From the NCBI GenBank assembly GCA_964544765.1, contig CAZJDM010000064.1, positions 1 through 22,465 of the forward strand: a DNA stretch of 22,465 nucleotides, read 5' to 3'. The notes beneath the pieces are model-generated. The model was not told the DNA's origin. It did no database searches and saw nothing but the letters and a program-made list of their open reading frames with translations. The position numbers and the translations under genes were made by a program. Each line of letters begins with the position of its first letter. The first letter of the stretch is position 1. Shown one piece after another: positions 1 through 8,730 of this stretch. This DNA is from CAZJDM01 sp964544765. GTDB lineage: Bacteria > Bdellovibrionota_B > Oligoflexia > CAYFLR01.

Positions 1-1
1 T

Positions 2-625
2 ATTGGGGGAACTGGTAATGACCAACTCACTTCAGTAATCGAGACTTCTTTGGGAAATATTATTGTTGTGGGATACACAAAAAACGGTGGCGCTGGGGAG
101 GAGGATGGTTTTATCGTAAAGCTTAACTCTTCCGGTACAATCCTTTGGAGCAAGACTATTGGTGGAACTGGCTCTGATCGTTTTCAATCAGCAACCATGA
201 CTTCCACTGGAGAGATCATCGCAGTAGGATATACAAACAGCGATGGAGAGGGGCTTAATGAGGGATTTATGGTAAAACTTACCTCTGATGGCGAAGTTAT
301 TTGGAATAAAACTATTGGAGGAGGAGGTACTGATTATTTCTACTCAGTAACTGAGAGTTCTTCGGGAGATATTATTGTTGCGGGAGATACAGCCAGTGAT
401 GGTGGAGGAACTTCAGATGGATTTATTGTGAAAATTACCTCTGACGGCGAAATCATTTGGGATAAAACCATTGGAGGAACAAATATAGATAAATTTTATT
501 CAGTAATTGAAATTTCTTCGGGAGCGATAATTGCAACGGGATATACATCAAGCACTGAATCTGAATTTATGGATAAATTTATCGTAAAACTTGATAGTAA
601 CGGTGACATTGGAACCGGAACATCT
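2..625 (+). repeat. Four tandem 156-bp coding repeats
   Basis: Units begin at 2, 158, 314 and 470 with an exact 156-bp (52-codon) period and no length variation. They encode successive propeller-like units of the surface protein. Conservation is clearest at the unit starts (ATTGG-type, encoding IGG) and around the segment encoding GFIVKL. The array probably continues upstream of the window. Confidence 0.75.
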
Positions 626-820
626 ACCTGGTTAGCAAATGCTAATAATGCTGATACCGTGTCAAATGCTAATAACGCCAATACTGCAGCTGATGCTGAT
701 GAGGCCGATAACGGAGCAAATGCTAATAACGCTAATACCGTGACAAATGCTAATAACGCTAATACTGAAGCTGATGCTAATGATACTGAAAATATAATTG
801 ATTTAGCCAATGGACCTTAA
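2..820 (+). CDS. Surface-type repeat protein, 5' end outside window
   Basis: The reading frame is open from base 2, so this is the 3' part of a longer gene; the TTG at 50 is only an internal codon. Four consecutive 52-residue units are visible. Each begins IGG and continues with a pattern like SxGxIIVxGYT, DGFIVKL and GxIxWxKT. This composition fits blades of an SBBP or delta-60-type beta-propeller, a fold common in secreted and cell-surface proteins. The fourth unit loses the W-x-K-T ending and runs into an Asn/Ala/Asp/Thr-rich tail made of NANNANT-like words, ending at TAA 818-820. No signal peptide or sorting domain can be seen because the start is missing. Function is unknown; an adhesive or structural surface role is inferred from composition only. 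Confidence 0.75.
   Translation: MGGTGNDQLTSVIETSLGNIIVVGYTKNGGAGEEDGFIVKLNSSGTILWSKTIGGTGSDRFQSATMTSTGEIIAVGYTNSDGEGLNEGFMVKLTSDGEVIWNKTIGGGGTDYFYSVTESSSGDIIVAGDTASDGGGTSDGFIVKITSDGEIIWDKTIGGTNIDKFYSVIEISSGAIIATGYTSSTESEFMDKFIVKLDSNGDIGTGTSTWLANANNADTVSNANNANTAADADEADNGANANNANTVTNANNANTEADANDTENIIDLANGP
635..796 (+). repeat. Two 81-bp repeats encoding an Asn/Ala-rich tail
   Basis: Two copies, 635-715 and 716-796, each encode 27 residues beginning ANANNA. Each contains a shorter internal repeat, GCTAATAA[T/C]GC. The tail is rich in N, A, D and T. Words of the NADTV kind also occur in repetitive fibre-like proteins, but assignment to a named domain is not possible here. Confidence 0.65.
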
Positions 821-846
821 ACGTGCAAAGGTAGCTCAGCCTCTTA

Positions 847-1092
847 ATGTCCAAAAAAATCATTTTTCTTTCAGCTCTTATTACTGAAATTCAAGGGAAA
901 CGAAAAGGAAAACAAACATATGATGAACTGGTGCTAACTACATTTTTGATTATTTTCTTGATTTTTGGGATGGAATTTTCTTGAGCCCTAGCTCTGGAAT
1001 TTATTTTACTTTTGAGAACTATCATCGAACTTCGATTTGACTTTGGTTGTTCTCCAGAGTATGTTGACGATCAGTGTAAAGTGCAAGAGGTA
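847..1092 (+). pseudogene. Possible remnant of an IS5-type transposase N-terminus
   Basis: This stretch sits in the 315-bp gap between the repeat protein and trmFO and has no intact gene. One frame reads from ATG 847 (MSKKIIFLSALI), is interrupted by TGA at 982-984, and continues open past 1092. The translation has a basic segment KRKGKQTYDELVL, then hydrophobic helices, then PEYVDDQCKVQEV. The order resembles the N-terminal domain of IS5-like DDE transposases (basic stretch, Y-x-D/E-L, helical Leu-rich region, P-x-Y motif). The catalytic DDE part is absent and no terminal inverted repeats were found. The likeness is by eye only, so this may be unrelated decayed sequence. Confidence 0.3.
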
Positions 1093-1135
1093 TGCTGGAT
1101 GAATAATATTAAATCATCACCGTCTGGTCGAGTTA

Positions 1136-2470
1136 ATGATGGAAACAAATGATGATAATAATGGTAAAGTGATAGTTGTCGGAGCAGGTTTATCAGGCAT
1201 AGAAGCCACCTGGCAATTGGTAAATCGAGGTATTCCGGTCACTTTATATGAAATGCGTCCAAATAAAACTACACCAGCACATACAACCTCTAATTTTGGT
1301 GAACTGGTATGCAGTAATTCTTTTAAGTCTCAGAGTATGGAAAGAGTTAATGGGATATTGAAAGAGGAAATGAGGATTTGCGGTTCTAAAATTCTCTGGG
1401 CCGCTGATCAATGTTCTGTGCCTGCTGGTGAGGCTTTAGCGGTAGATCGAGAAAATTTTTCCTCTCTTTTAACAGCGGAAATAAGTTCTCATCCTTTGAT
1501 AACCGTTGTAGGTGAGGAATTTTTTAATTTAGATCCTGATACCAAGGATATAATTTTAATATGTACCGGACCCCTTACTTCTGACCAATTTTCTACTCAG
1601 ATAAAATCTATTTTAGGTGATGACAGCCTTTATTTCTATGATGCTATAGCTCCAATACTAGATGCAGATACTATTAATCGAGATGTAGTATTTGCTGCTT
1701 CAAGATATGATAAAGGAACAGAAGATTATTTGAATTGTCCATTGAATGAGCAAGAATATTTTAGATTCATTCATGCCTTAAAAAGCGCGTCAACTGTTAA
1801 AACTAGACCGTTTGAAAAAGAAATTTATTATCAAGGATGCATGCCGATAGAGACTATTGCGGGTAAGGGAGATCTTACTTTAGCTTACGGTGCTATGAAG
1901 CCAGTTGGTTTGATTGATCCTAGAACAGGAAAAAGACCTTTTGCGGTGGTTCAGTTGAGAGCGGAAAATAGATCAAGAACCGCTTATAATATGGTGGGTT
2001 TTCAGACAAAATTAAAATATGGAGAGCAGTCCAAAGTTTTCAATTTAATACCTGGGTTAGAAAGAGTCTCCTTTTTAAAATATGGAAGTATGCATAGGAA
2101 CACTTACATAAATGGTCCCAAAAATCTTACTCAAAACCTGTCTTGGAAAAAGAATTCTAATATATTTTTTTCTGGGCAGATAACAGGTGTAGAGGGATAT
2201 ATGGAATCAGCCGCTATTGGTATTATAGTCGGTCAATTAATAGCCTGTAAATTAATGGGAAAACAGATTGTTTTACCGAATATCCAAACAGTTATTGGAT
2301 CGTTATTGGCTTATATCACTAATCCTAGTAATATGAATGATTATGTCCCTCAAAATGCCAATTGGGGAATAATTGAAAACGTTGGAAAGCTTCAGCGGCG
2401 TAGTTTTTATCATACAGCTCGTTCAAATATTCGTGCTTATTATGAGATCTTATCATCTTACTTCACCTAG
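1136..2470 (+). CDS. trmFO: Methylenetetrahydrofolate-tRNA-(uracil-5-)-methyltransferase TrmFO
   Basis: Cytoplasmic flavoenzyme that makes 5-methyluridine at position 54 of tRNA (T-loop), using methylenetetrahydrofolate as carbon donor and FAD. The 444 residues match the family over the full length. The FAD-binding VVGAGLSGIEATW lies near residue 15, LYEMRP at 38-42, ELVCSNS around 56-62, CSVPAGEALAVDR at 93-105, ATGPLT-like CTGPLTS at 143-149, YDKG..YLNCP at 191-202, QGCMPIE at 233-239, and GQITGVEGYMESAA near the C-terminus. Cys59 and Cys235 match the two catalytic-region cysteines known in the family. Two ATGs (1136, 1139) are adjacent and no clear Shine-Dalgarno precedes them, so the exact start is uncertain. 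It stands apart from the topA/xerC/hslV genes that accompany it in many genomes. Confidence 0.96.
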   Translation: MMETNDDNNGKVIVVGAGLSGIEATWQLVNRGIPVTLYEMRPNKTTPAHTTSNFGELVCSNSFKSQSMERVNGILKEEMRICGSKILWAADQCSVPAGEALAVDRENFSSLLTAEISSHPLITVVGEEFFNLDPDTKDIILICTGPLTSDQFSTQIKSILGDDSLYFYDAIAPILDADTINRDVVFAASRYDKGTEDYLNCPLNEQEYFRFIHALKSASTVKTRPFEKEIYYQGCMPIETIAGKGDLTLAYGAMKPVGLIDPRTGKRPFAVVQLRAENRSRTAYNMVGFQTKLKYGEQSKVFNLIPGLERVSFLKYGSMHRNTYINGPKNLTQNLSWKKNSNIFFSGQITGVEGYMESAAIGIIVGQLIACKLMGKQIVLPNIQTVIGSLLAYITNPSNMNDYVPQNANWGIIENVGKLQRRSFYHTARSNIRAYYEILSSYFT

Positions 2471-2517
2471 TGACTACGCATAAATAAAACGTAATAATAA
2501 CAAGCAGATAAAATTAT

Positions 2518-2564
2518 TATCTTAATCATAAGATAGATCCCCCGATAAATTTTATTGAGGGGAT
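2518..2564 (+). promoter_or_regulatory. Two adjacent hairpins in the leader of the TPR gene
   Basis: Stem 1 is TATCTTA (2518-2524) with TAAGATA (2529-2535) and a four-base loop. Stem 2 is ATCCCC (2537-2542) with GGGGAT (2559-2564), with further A/T pairing inside. The 3' arm of stem 2 contains the GAGGGG ribosome-binding site for the ATG at 2569, so folding would mask it. A role in translational control is inferred from pairing only. There is no U-run after either stem, so a terminator is unlikely. Confidence 0.35.
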
Positions 2565-2568
2565 ATGA

Positions 2569-4854
2569 ATGAATTCTGAACAGTTAATGCTTGAAGCAAA
2601 TAAAATGATCTTCATTCAGGATTATAAAACGGCCATGGAGCTTATCAAGAGATCTATTGCTACTGATCCTAATAATATTATTGCCTATATAAGATTGATT
2701 CAATTAGCCAGCAAAATTGATGCACTTGAAGAAATTAAAGAAATGTTGTTCAGTAATCAAAACCAAGAAAATTCTTTGATTACTTGGTTTTGCTTGACTT
2801 ATTTGGATATGCAATTAAGTAGTCCTTCTTCAGAAAGTTCTTTCAGGCAATTGCAACAAATGGTGGAACAGGACTCTAATTTTTTTCCCGCTTACTATGG
2901 ATTGGGGCTATATTACGCAGCAATAGGAGATATTAACAAGGCTTTGGAAAATCATGAAAAAGCTATAAATATTTCTCCTGACTGGTATCCAGGTTATTTT
3001 ACTTTAAGTCAACTTTATTATAAGGCGGGTGATACTAAAACAGGAGATTACTATTTCTTTGCTTTTGAAAAGTTAGCTCCTTATAATGTTTATGGTAACT
3101 TCAATACTCACAAAAATTTAAGCCGTGAATTACTAAATAGTGGTACTTTTGAACAAGCCGCTAAAGCTATCCAGACCTTGATAGACTGGTGGTATGAGTA
3201 TAAAAATTATTGTCCGATAGAAATTGAAATAAACTGTGCTTTTGATCTGGCAAATATTTATCAAAAAGCAAATAAACTACAGCTTTCCACTGAATATTTT
3301 AATAAAGGTATTTCGTTAACTGATTCAATTTTAGCTAAAAAGGACGTTAGTTTGAAGGTGATGTTATTTTTAGCTAAAACACTCGAAGAATATCAGCTTT
3401 TTGATTATACATTAGAGTTTTATAAAAAAATTGTTTATCATTCTGATACCAATGTAGATGTTATTAAAACAATAGTATCTAATTTCTTTAATTCAAATCA
3501 GTTTGATTTGGCTCTTTCCTTTTTAGATGAAGCATACGTTAAATATTCTAATCAAAAAGAAATCAGATTTTATCATTTATTAGCCAAGCTAAAAAAGAAA
3601 AACATTGATAGTGAAGTTTATCTACAATTGAAATCAAAGGTTCGTACTTCAATTTCTGAAGGAAATTTTGAGGAAATATTTGAATTGGTCGATAAATTGG
3701 TACATATGTTTAATGAAGATCCTGAAATTCATTGCTATTTAGGTGAACTTTATTATCGAATGGGAAATTTCGTCAAGGCTGGTGAGCATTTTAAAGAAAT
3801 GTATATTCTTGATCCATTATTTTCTGACTCAATCTATCGTTGGGCTCAGTATAATTTCTCTCAAAACAATCTAAGTTTGGCTGATGAAGTATTAGAAAAA
3901 GGTATTCAAAATGGTAAATTTCAGAACGTAGAATACTCAGAGTTTCATGGTTTGAAGTCTAAATTACAGTTGGTTGAGAAAAATTATGAGCAAGCAAAGA
4001 ATTCTATTCAGAAAGCTATATCATTGGACCAATGGAATCCTGAATACTTAACTTTCTATATTTACATTCTTCAGATGGAAAATGGTACTCAAAACGACAC
4101 GCTTAAAGATGTAGAATCTTTAAAAATCGCGATTAATAATGATAATTTTTCTTGGCCGGATTTTGAGGAAAGCATCTTTCATGACTTTGACAACCATCGT
4201 TTTCAAATGGCGTACAATAAACTCAAATTACATTATTGTTTTTCAAGACGTAAAGATATATTGCACTATATAGCTGTATTCAGCACTTCTTTTGATTATC
4301 AACAAGGTATATCAGATCTATTTAAATTATTAAATACCGAACTGGATTCACCAATGGTACTAATCAGTTTAGGAGAAATACATTTAGAAATATTGAGAAA
4401 TGAAGTAGCAGAAACCTTTTATGAACAAGCTAGAAGGTTAAATTGTGATTCTTATGAATTATCGGTTTTGTATCATGGCCTAGCTAGAGTATATCTACGT
4501 GATAAAAAGGAAATTAACAAGGCTCTTGAGTTTGCCAAAATGAGTTATGAGTTGTTTCCCGCTAAAGAAAAAGCTTATCATGTTCTAGCTACTTTAGGTT
4601 ACGCTTATAGTCTTCAGGCTGATTTAGAAACAGGTCTGAATTTACTAGAAGAAAGCATACAGATAAAAGAAAATATTGTTAATAAATACTACTTAGCAAG
4701 TATTTATAATAAGATGGAGGAAGTTGATAAAGCTAGTCGATTATATGAAGAGATATTGAGAATGACACCTTATTCTTTAGAGGAATTTAAAACAGTAGAG
4801 GAAGTTCAAAAAATATTATATCCAACCAAAGATTATGCTTCAAAGGTAAGCTAA
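2569..4854 (+). CDS. Large cytoplasmic TPR-repeat protein
   Basis: The 761 residues consist almost entirely of helical tetratricopeptide-type repeats. Clear units are at about 107-140 and 141-174 (AYYGLGLYYAAIGDINKALE, then GYFTLSQLYYKAGD), about 385-418 (LGELYYRMGNFVKAGEHF) and several between about 593 and 745 (LGEIHLEILRNEVAETFYEQA, LATLGYAYSLQADLETGL, LASIYNKMEEVDKASRLYEEIL). The stretches between them are probably degenerate repeats. There is no signal peptide, membrane segment or enzymatic motif, so the protein is probably a cytoplasmic scaffold. GAGGGG lies six bases before the ATG. The gene is about 40 bp upstream of the TGS-kinase gene and likely shares its transcript. The binding partner is unknown. 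Confidence 0.85.
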   Translation: MNSEQLMLEANKMIFIQDYKTAMELIKRSIATDPNNIIAYIRLIQLASKIDALEEIKEMLFSNQNQENSLITWFCLTYLDMQLSSPSSESSFRQLQQMVEQDSNFFPAYYGLGLYYAAIGDINKALENHEKAINISPDWYPGYFTLSQLYYKAGDTKTGDYYFFAFEKLAPYNVYGNFNTHKNLSRELLNSGTFEQAAKAIQTLIDWWYEYKNYCPIEIEINCAFDLANIYQKANKLQLSTEYFNKGISLTDSILAKKDVSLKVMLFLAKTLEEYQLFDYTLEFYKKIVYHSDTNVDVIKTIVSNFFNSNQFDLALSFLDEAYVKYSNQKEIRFYHLLAKLKKKNIDSEVYLQLKSKVRTSISEGNFEEIFELVDKLVHMFNEDPEIHCYLGELYYRMGNFVKAGEHFKEMYILDPLFSDSIYRWAQYNFSQNNLSLADEVLEKGIQNGKFQNVEYSEFHGLKSKLQLVEKNYEQAKNSIQKAISLDQWNPEYLTFYIYILQMENGTQNDTLKDVESLKIAINNDNFSWPDFEESIFHDFDNHRFQMAYNKLKLHYCFSRRKDILHYIAVFSTSFDYQQGISDLFKLLNTELDSPMVLISLGEIHLEILRNEVAETFYEQARRLNCDSYELSVLYHGLARVYLRDKKEINKALEFAKMSYELFPAKEKAYHVLATLGYAYSLQADLETGLNLLEESIQIKENIVNKYYLASIYNKMEEVDKASRLYEEILRMTPYSLEEFKTVEEVQKILYPTKDYASKVS

Positions 4855-4895
4855 AATCTATTATTCTCAAAAAATAGCAACTTTTGGGAGGTTTT

Positions 4896-6611
4896 TTGGA
4901 AATTCAAGATATTGATTTATCATTTATATACAAAATTAAGCCTTTTGTTATATCTTATAACAATAAAGAGTATTCCTTTAAAAAATCAATAGCCATTAAA
5001 GACTTTATTTCATTACAAAATATTGATCCCATAGCTAAATTGATAGTTGGGGCTAATATAAATAATAAAATTGTCAGTTTAGACCAGGAACTGACCTCCA
5101 GTGGAAAACTGGAGTTTGTTAAATTAGATAGTTTGAACGGTATTCATATTTACCGGAGAAGTTGTTTATTTCTTTTACTTAAGGCTTTTCATAAATTTGA
5201 TCCCAAAATTAAGGTGAAGGTTTTGTATTCATTACCAAATGGACCGTTTTGTACCGTTGATGGCATCAGATTAACTCAGGAAATTGTAAGTACTATTCTA
5301 CAAGAGATGCGCAGTATAGTTCAATCTGCTTTACCTATTGAATGTAAAATATTTCATACTGAGAAATGTAGAGAAATTTTACAGCAACAGAATCATAAAG
5401 CCAAGTATAAGCTATTTAAATACAAGCAATCTGGACAATCTAAACTGCATTATTTGGATGGATTAGTTGGTTTTTTCTTTGGGGTTTTGGTGCCCAATAC
5501 CAGATATTTATCAATGTTTGACTTAAAAATGTTTAAGAAGGGAATTTTATTATGTCTTCCTAATATTGGGTCTCCTTTAAAAATATCAAAAAAACCGCAA
5601 GTTTTTGGTAAGTTTTTTAGTGTTTTAGAAGAATTTCAAAAATGGTCCAATATTCTTAGGGTGGAAACCATAGGAGATTTGAATGAGTCAGTTGAAAACT
5701 CAACCATTAAAGATCTAATAAAAATTTCAGAAGGATTGCATGAGAAGAAGATAGCTTATATTGCTGATAAAATAACAAGGAAGGTTTATAAGAAAAATGA
5801 TATAGATAGACTTAAATTGATATTAATTAGTGGACCTTCTTCTTCGGGTAAGACTACCTTTTCTAAACGTTTGGATATTCAATTACGAGTAAACGGAATT
5901 AGGACCTTGGCGATAAGTCTAGATAATTATTATATCGATAGGGAAAAAATTCCCAAGAATGAACAGGGATTAGGTGATTTTGAAAGTATCGATGCTTTAA
6001 ATATTGAGTTGTTTAACCAGAATTTGCGTGATTTGTTTGCGGGTAAGGAGGTATTTTTACCCAAATATGATTTTAACAAGGGTGTCAGCTTCTTAGATGC
6101 TTCTCCAACAAGACTTGAAAAAGATCAAGTTGTGATTGTAGAGGGAATTCATGGTTTAAATGACCAGTTGACACTGCACATTGCGGCCAAGAAAAAGTTT
6201 AAAATCTATGTAAGCGCATTAACAAATATAAGGTATGATTCGACCAATTTAATATCTACCACTGATATTAGACTGTTACGAAGAATTGTGCGTGATTATA
6301 GATATCGATTTTATAGCGCAGAACAAACAATAGACAGGTGGTATTCAGTAAGAATTGGAGAAGAGCGAAATATTTTTCCTTATCAGGAAAATGCCGATAT
6401 CATCTTTAATTCAGCATTAACTTATGAAATAAGTGTCCTTAAATTATATGCCGAACCTTTATTAAGAAAGGTAGATCAATCTTCTAAGACTTATGCGGAG
6501 GTTAGGCGAATTTTAAAGTTAATATCGTATTTTATATCCATTTCTGCCGATGAAGTCCCTTCTACTTCTTTGTTACGTGAATTTATTGGAGATAGTGGTT
6601 TTAGCTATTGA
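4896..6611 (+). CDS. TGS / uridine-kinase-like nucleoside kinase fusion
   Basis: This belongs to the family that joins the N-terminal part of threonyl-tRNA synthetase to a uridine-kinase (PRK-type P-loop) domain. Residues about 10-80 look like a TGS domain. Residues about 85-225 look like the synthetase's second additional domain (IYRRSCLFLLLKAF, YSLPNGPFC, later GVLVPNTRYLSMFDL). Walker A GPSSSGKT is at about 313-320, followed by SLDNYYIDREKIP, PKYDF and VIVEGIHGLND, all typical of uridine kinases. Family members are nucleoside kinases of uncertain physiological substrate, acting in the cytoplasm. I place the start at TTG 4896 because GGGAGG at 4886-4891 lies just before it; TTG 4884 would put that ribosome-binding site inside the gene. 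The length (571 residues) suits the family. Confidence 0.85.
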   Translation: MEIQDIDLSFIYKIKPFVISYNNKEYSFKKSIAIKDFISLQNIDPIAKLIVGANINNKIVSLDQELTSSGKLEFVKLDSLNGIHIYRRSCLFLLLKAFHKFDPKIKVKVLYSLPNGPFCTVDGIRLTQEIVSTILQEMRSIVQSALPIECKIFHTEKCREILQQQNHKAKYKLFKYKQSGQSKLHYLDGLVGFFFGVLVPNTRYLSMFDLKMFKKGILLCLPNIGSPLKISKKPQVFGKFFSVLEEFQKWSNILRVETIGDLNESVENSTIKDLIKISEGLHEKKIAYIADKITRKVYKKNDIDRLKLILISGPSSSGKTTFSKRLDIQLRVNGIRTLAISLDNYYIDREKIPKNEQGLGDFESIDALNIELFNQNLRDLFAGKEVFLPKYDFNKGVSFLDASPTRLEKDQVVIVEGIHGLNDQLTLHIAAKKKFKIYVSALTNIRYDSTNLISTTDIRLLRRIVRDYRYRFYSAEQTIDRWYSVRIGEERNIFPYQENADIIFNSALTYEISVLKLYAEPLLRKVDQSSKTYAEVRRILKLISYFISISADEVPSTSLLREFIGDSGFSY

Positions 6612-6679
6612 CTGAAAATACTTGATCTTATATTCTATCCCCTCATTTGGAGCGTTGGTCCCAAAATCGGAGGGAAATT

Positions 6680-7522
6680 ATGTCAGGAAAAATAGATCGA
6701 AAACAGTTAAAAGGTCCGGATCAATTTAGCCAGACCTTTGCTACGATATTTGAAAGGGTTGTACAACATAAGAAAGCTGTTTATAGTATTGTCACTTTTA
6801 TTATTGTGGTGATTGTAGCTTGGGCCGGGATATTAAAATATAATGAAAAGTCTTATCAAAAAAGGTTTGATATTTTGTATCAAGCCAACAAAACTTATCA
6901 AAATGAGATTGAAGAATCTCAAAAACAAAAAGATGAATTAGAAAAAAAGGAACGAGCCGCATGGTTAGCCTCCAAACCGTTGAAGAAAGACAATAAAGCT
7001 GGAGATGATAAGGTTAGTGCTAAGGAGCAAAAAGAGAAAGAAGCTTTTGAAAAAGAACTGGAATTGAAATTAAAGGAAATCAAGTCAACTCATGGTAAAT
7101 CCCAAGCCTTATATGAGGATATTGTAAAGAATTATGTTGGAAAAGATATTCAGATTGCAGCCTCTTTGAGATTAGCCAGAATTTTAATAAATAAGGAAGA
7201 ATTTAAAAAAGCAGTGGACGTATTAATAAAATTAAAGCAAGCTATAAAATTAAAAGGTCTTGCTAAGATTATAGTTAACCAAAATATTGCCTTTTGTTAT
7301 GAGAGTTTGAAAGAATATCAGAAGGCTGTGGAGGCCTATCGCCAGTTGGTATTATTGGGTAAAAAGAAAAATCCTATTTATTTACAACATAAGGTGCAAA
7401 TGGGACGATTATACTCGGTTGTGGGTCAAAACGATGAATCAAAGAAGTTATATAAAGAGATTATAGATAGTGATCCGCAGTCTCCTGAAGCTGCGTTATC
7501 TAAGAAGATGTTATTATTATAG
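6680..7522 (+). CDS. YfgM-like membrane-anchored TPR protein
   Basis: The 280 residues have one membrane helix at about 34-52 (AVYSIVTFIIVVIVAWAGIL) after a short basic N-terminus, so the C-terminal part should lie in the periplasm. A charged Lys/Glu-rich coiled-coil-like stretch (about 60-130) follows. TPR-like helices at about 135-278 come last (ASLRLARILINKEEFKKAVDVL, NQNIAFCYESLKEYQKAVEAYR, VGQNDESKKLYKEII). The plan and position directly before bamB match enterobacterial YfgM, which links the Sec translocon and periplasmic chaperones. I chose ATG 6680 over the upstream ATG 6647 because CGGAGGG at 6668-6674 is well spaced from it. The linker is longer than in YfgM, and orthology is inferred from architecture and neighbourhood. 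Confidence 0.75.
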   Translation: MSGKIDRKQLKGPDQFSQTFATIFERVVQHKKAVYSIVTFIIVVIVAWAGILKYNEKSYQKRFDILYQANKTYQNEIEESQKQKDELEKKERAAWLASKPLKKDNKAGDDKVSAKEQKEKEAFEKELELKLKEIKSTHGKSQALYEDIVKNYVGKDIQIAASLRLARILINKEEFKKAVDVLIKLKQAIKLKGLAKIIVNQNIAFCYESLKEYQKAVEAYRQLVLLGKKKNPIYLQHKVQMGRLYSVVGQNDESKKLYKEIIDSDPQSPEAALSKKMLLL

Positions 7523-7551
7523 TTTATTGTAGTTATAGTATTGTAGAGTCT

Positions 7552-8730
7552 ATGTTGCCAAGAGTTATTTCAATATTGTCGATTTTTCCATCTCGCCTAT
7601 TACTGTGGGGGTTGTGTTTTTTTATTTCTATGACTTCTCTTTCCTATGCTGCAACAATTAAGCAACAGTTTTTTGCTCACTCAGTTCAATCACTAGGTGA
7701 GAAAAACAACCAGGTAGGCGCTTATAATTCCTCAAGGCTTTCTGTAAAGGGGACGACTTTATATCTTGGTTTACAAAATGGATCGGTAATTGCTTATGAT
7801 TTGAAGCGTTTAAAGGTTATTTGGAAACTTTATTTAGAGAGTGCGGTTACAGGTTCGGTTATTACAGATGGCAAGAATCTTTATATTGGAACGGCCAAAG
7901 GAAAAATTAGAGCCTTTAGTCTTTCTTCTTTGCAGAATAAGTCAGGTAAATATGGTGTAATTAAATCAGATATTAAGCCTATATGGGGCTTTTCTATGCC
8001 GGATATAATGGTCGGTACCCCCATTTTTGTTAATCAAAATATTGTTTTTGCTACTAGTGGGCACTTGGTTTATGCATTAAATAAGAAAACAGGAAAAAAA
8101 ATCTGGCGTTTTAAGAAAGATGTTTTAAATGAAATTACAATCAAAGGCCAATCTTCACCTGTTTTGATTCAAAGGGAGATTTTTATTGGATTTGCCGATG
8201 GAAGTCTAGTAACTTTAAATCCATCAGATGGAAAGGTAAATTGGAAAAAGCAAATAGGAAATACTGTTGCTAGATATCATGACGTGGACGCTACTCCTGT
8301 TGTTTTTAAAAACTATATTTATACTTCCTCTTATGATGGAAGTATTGTAGCTTTAGATTTACTCTCCAAAAAAGTGATTTGGAAAAACAAAGATTTTGGT
8401 ACTTTTAGTAGAATAACTATTGCTCCTAATGGGAAGAATCTTTTTGTATCAACGGTTGGTGGTAATATAATTGCTCTTGATAGTAAAACGGGTAAACAAA
8501 TTTGGAAACAAACTCTAAAATCAGGAGTTGGCAGAGAGATTACTTGTTTGGGAGAATTTTTAGCTTTTGGAACTACCCAAAAGGGAATACATATACTCAA
8601 TAAATCTAATGGCGATATAATATGGTCGCATGAATTAGAAACCGGTGTCGGTGGCAGGCCTATTGTTTATCAAGATAAAATTTTCTTTCTATCCAATTAT
8701 TCCAATCTGTATATTGTTCAACTTTTTTAA
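7552..8730 (+). CDS. bamB: BamB-like PQQ-type beta-propeller protein
   Basis: Periplasmic eight-bladed propeller; in proteobacteria BamB helps the BAM complex insert outer-membrane beta-barrels. The 392-residue length equals that of E. coli BamB. Blades show the usual ALD..(S/T)GK.(I/V)W pattern, for example YALNKKTGKKIWRFK, TLNPSDGKVNWKK, ALDLLSKKVIWK and ALDSKTGKQIWKQ. RYHDVDATPVV closely matches the BamB segment RLSDVDTTPVV. A signal peptide is evident, with a hydrophobic stretch at about 16-31 and a likely cut after SYA (residue 33). Unlike E. coli BamB there is no lipobox, so it may be soluble in the periplasm. The gene follows the YfgM-like gene by 29 bp without a strong ribosome-binding site. 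Its TAA overlaps the stop of the converging methyltransferase. Confidence 0.8.
   Translation: MLPRVISILSIFPSRLLLWGLCFFISMTSLSYAATIKQQFFAHSVQSLGEKNNQVGAYNSSRLSVKGTTLYLGLQNGSVIAYDLKRLKVIWKLYLESAVTGSVITDGKNLYIGTAKGKIRAFSLSSLQNKSGKYGVIKSDIKPIWGFSMPDIMVGTPIFVNQNIVFATSGHLVYALNKKTGKKIWRFKKDVLNEITIKGQSSPVLIQREIFIGFADGSLVTLNPSDGKVNWKKQIGNTVARYHDVDATPVVFKNYIYTSSYDGSIVALDLLSKKVIWKNKDFGTFSRITIAPNGKNLFVSTVGGNIIALDSKTGKQIWKQTLKSGVGREITCLGEFLAFGTTQKGIHILNKSNGDIIWSHELETGVGGRPIVYQDKIFFLSNYSNLYIVQLF

Noticed and set aside
496..810. Minus-strand frame opposite the Asn/Ala-rich repeats
   Set aside because: It is the complement of a low-complexity repeat and lacks a ribosome-binding site; the + strand pattern is clearly the coding one.
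829..846. GGTAGCTCAGC resembling a tRNA D-arm
   Set aside because: No acceptor stem, anticodon arm or T-arm follows at the right distances; it is a chance match.
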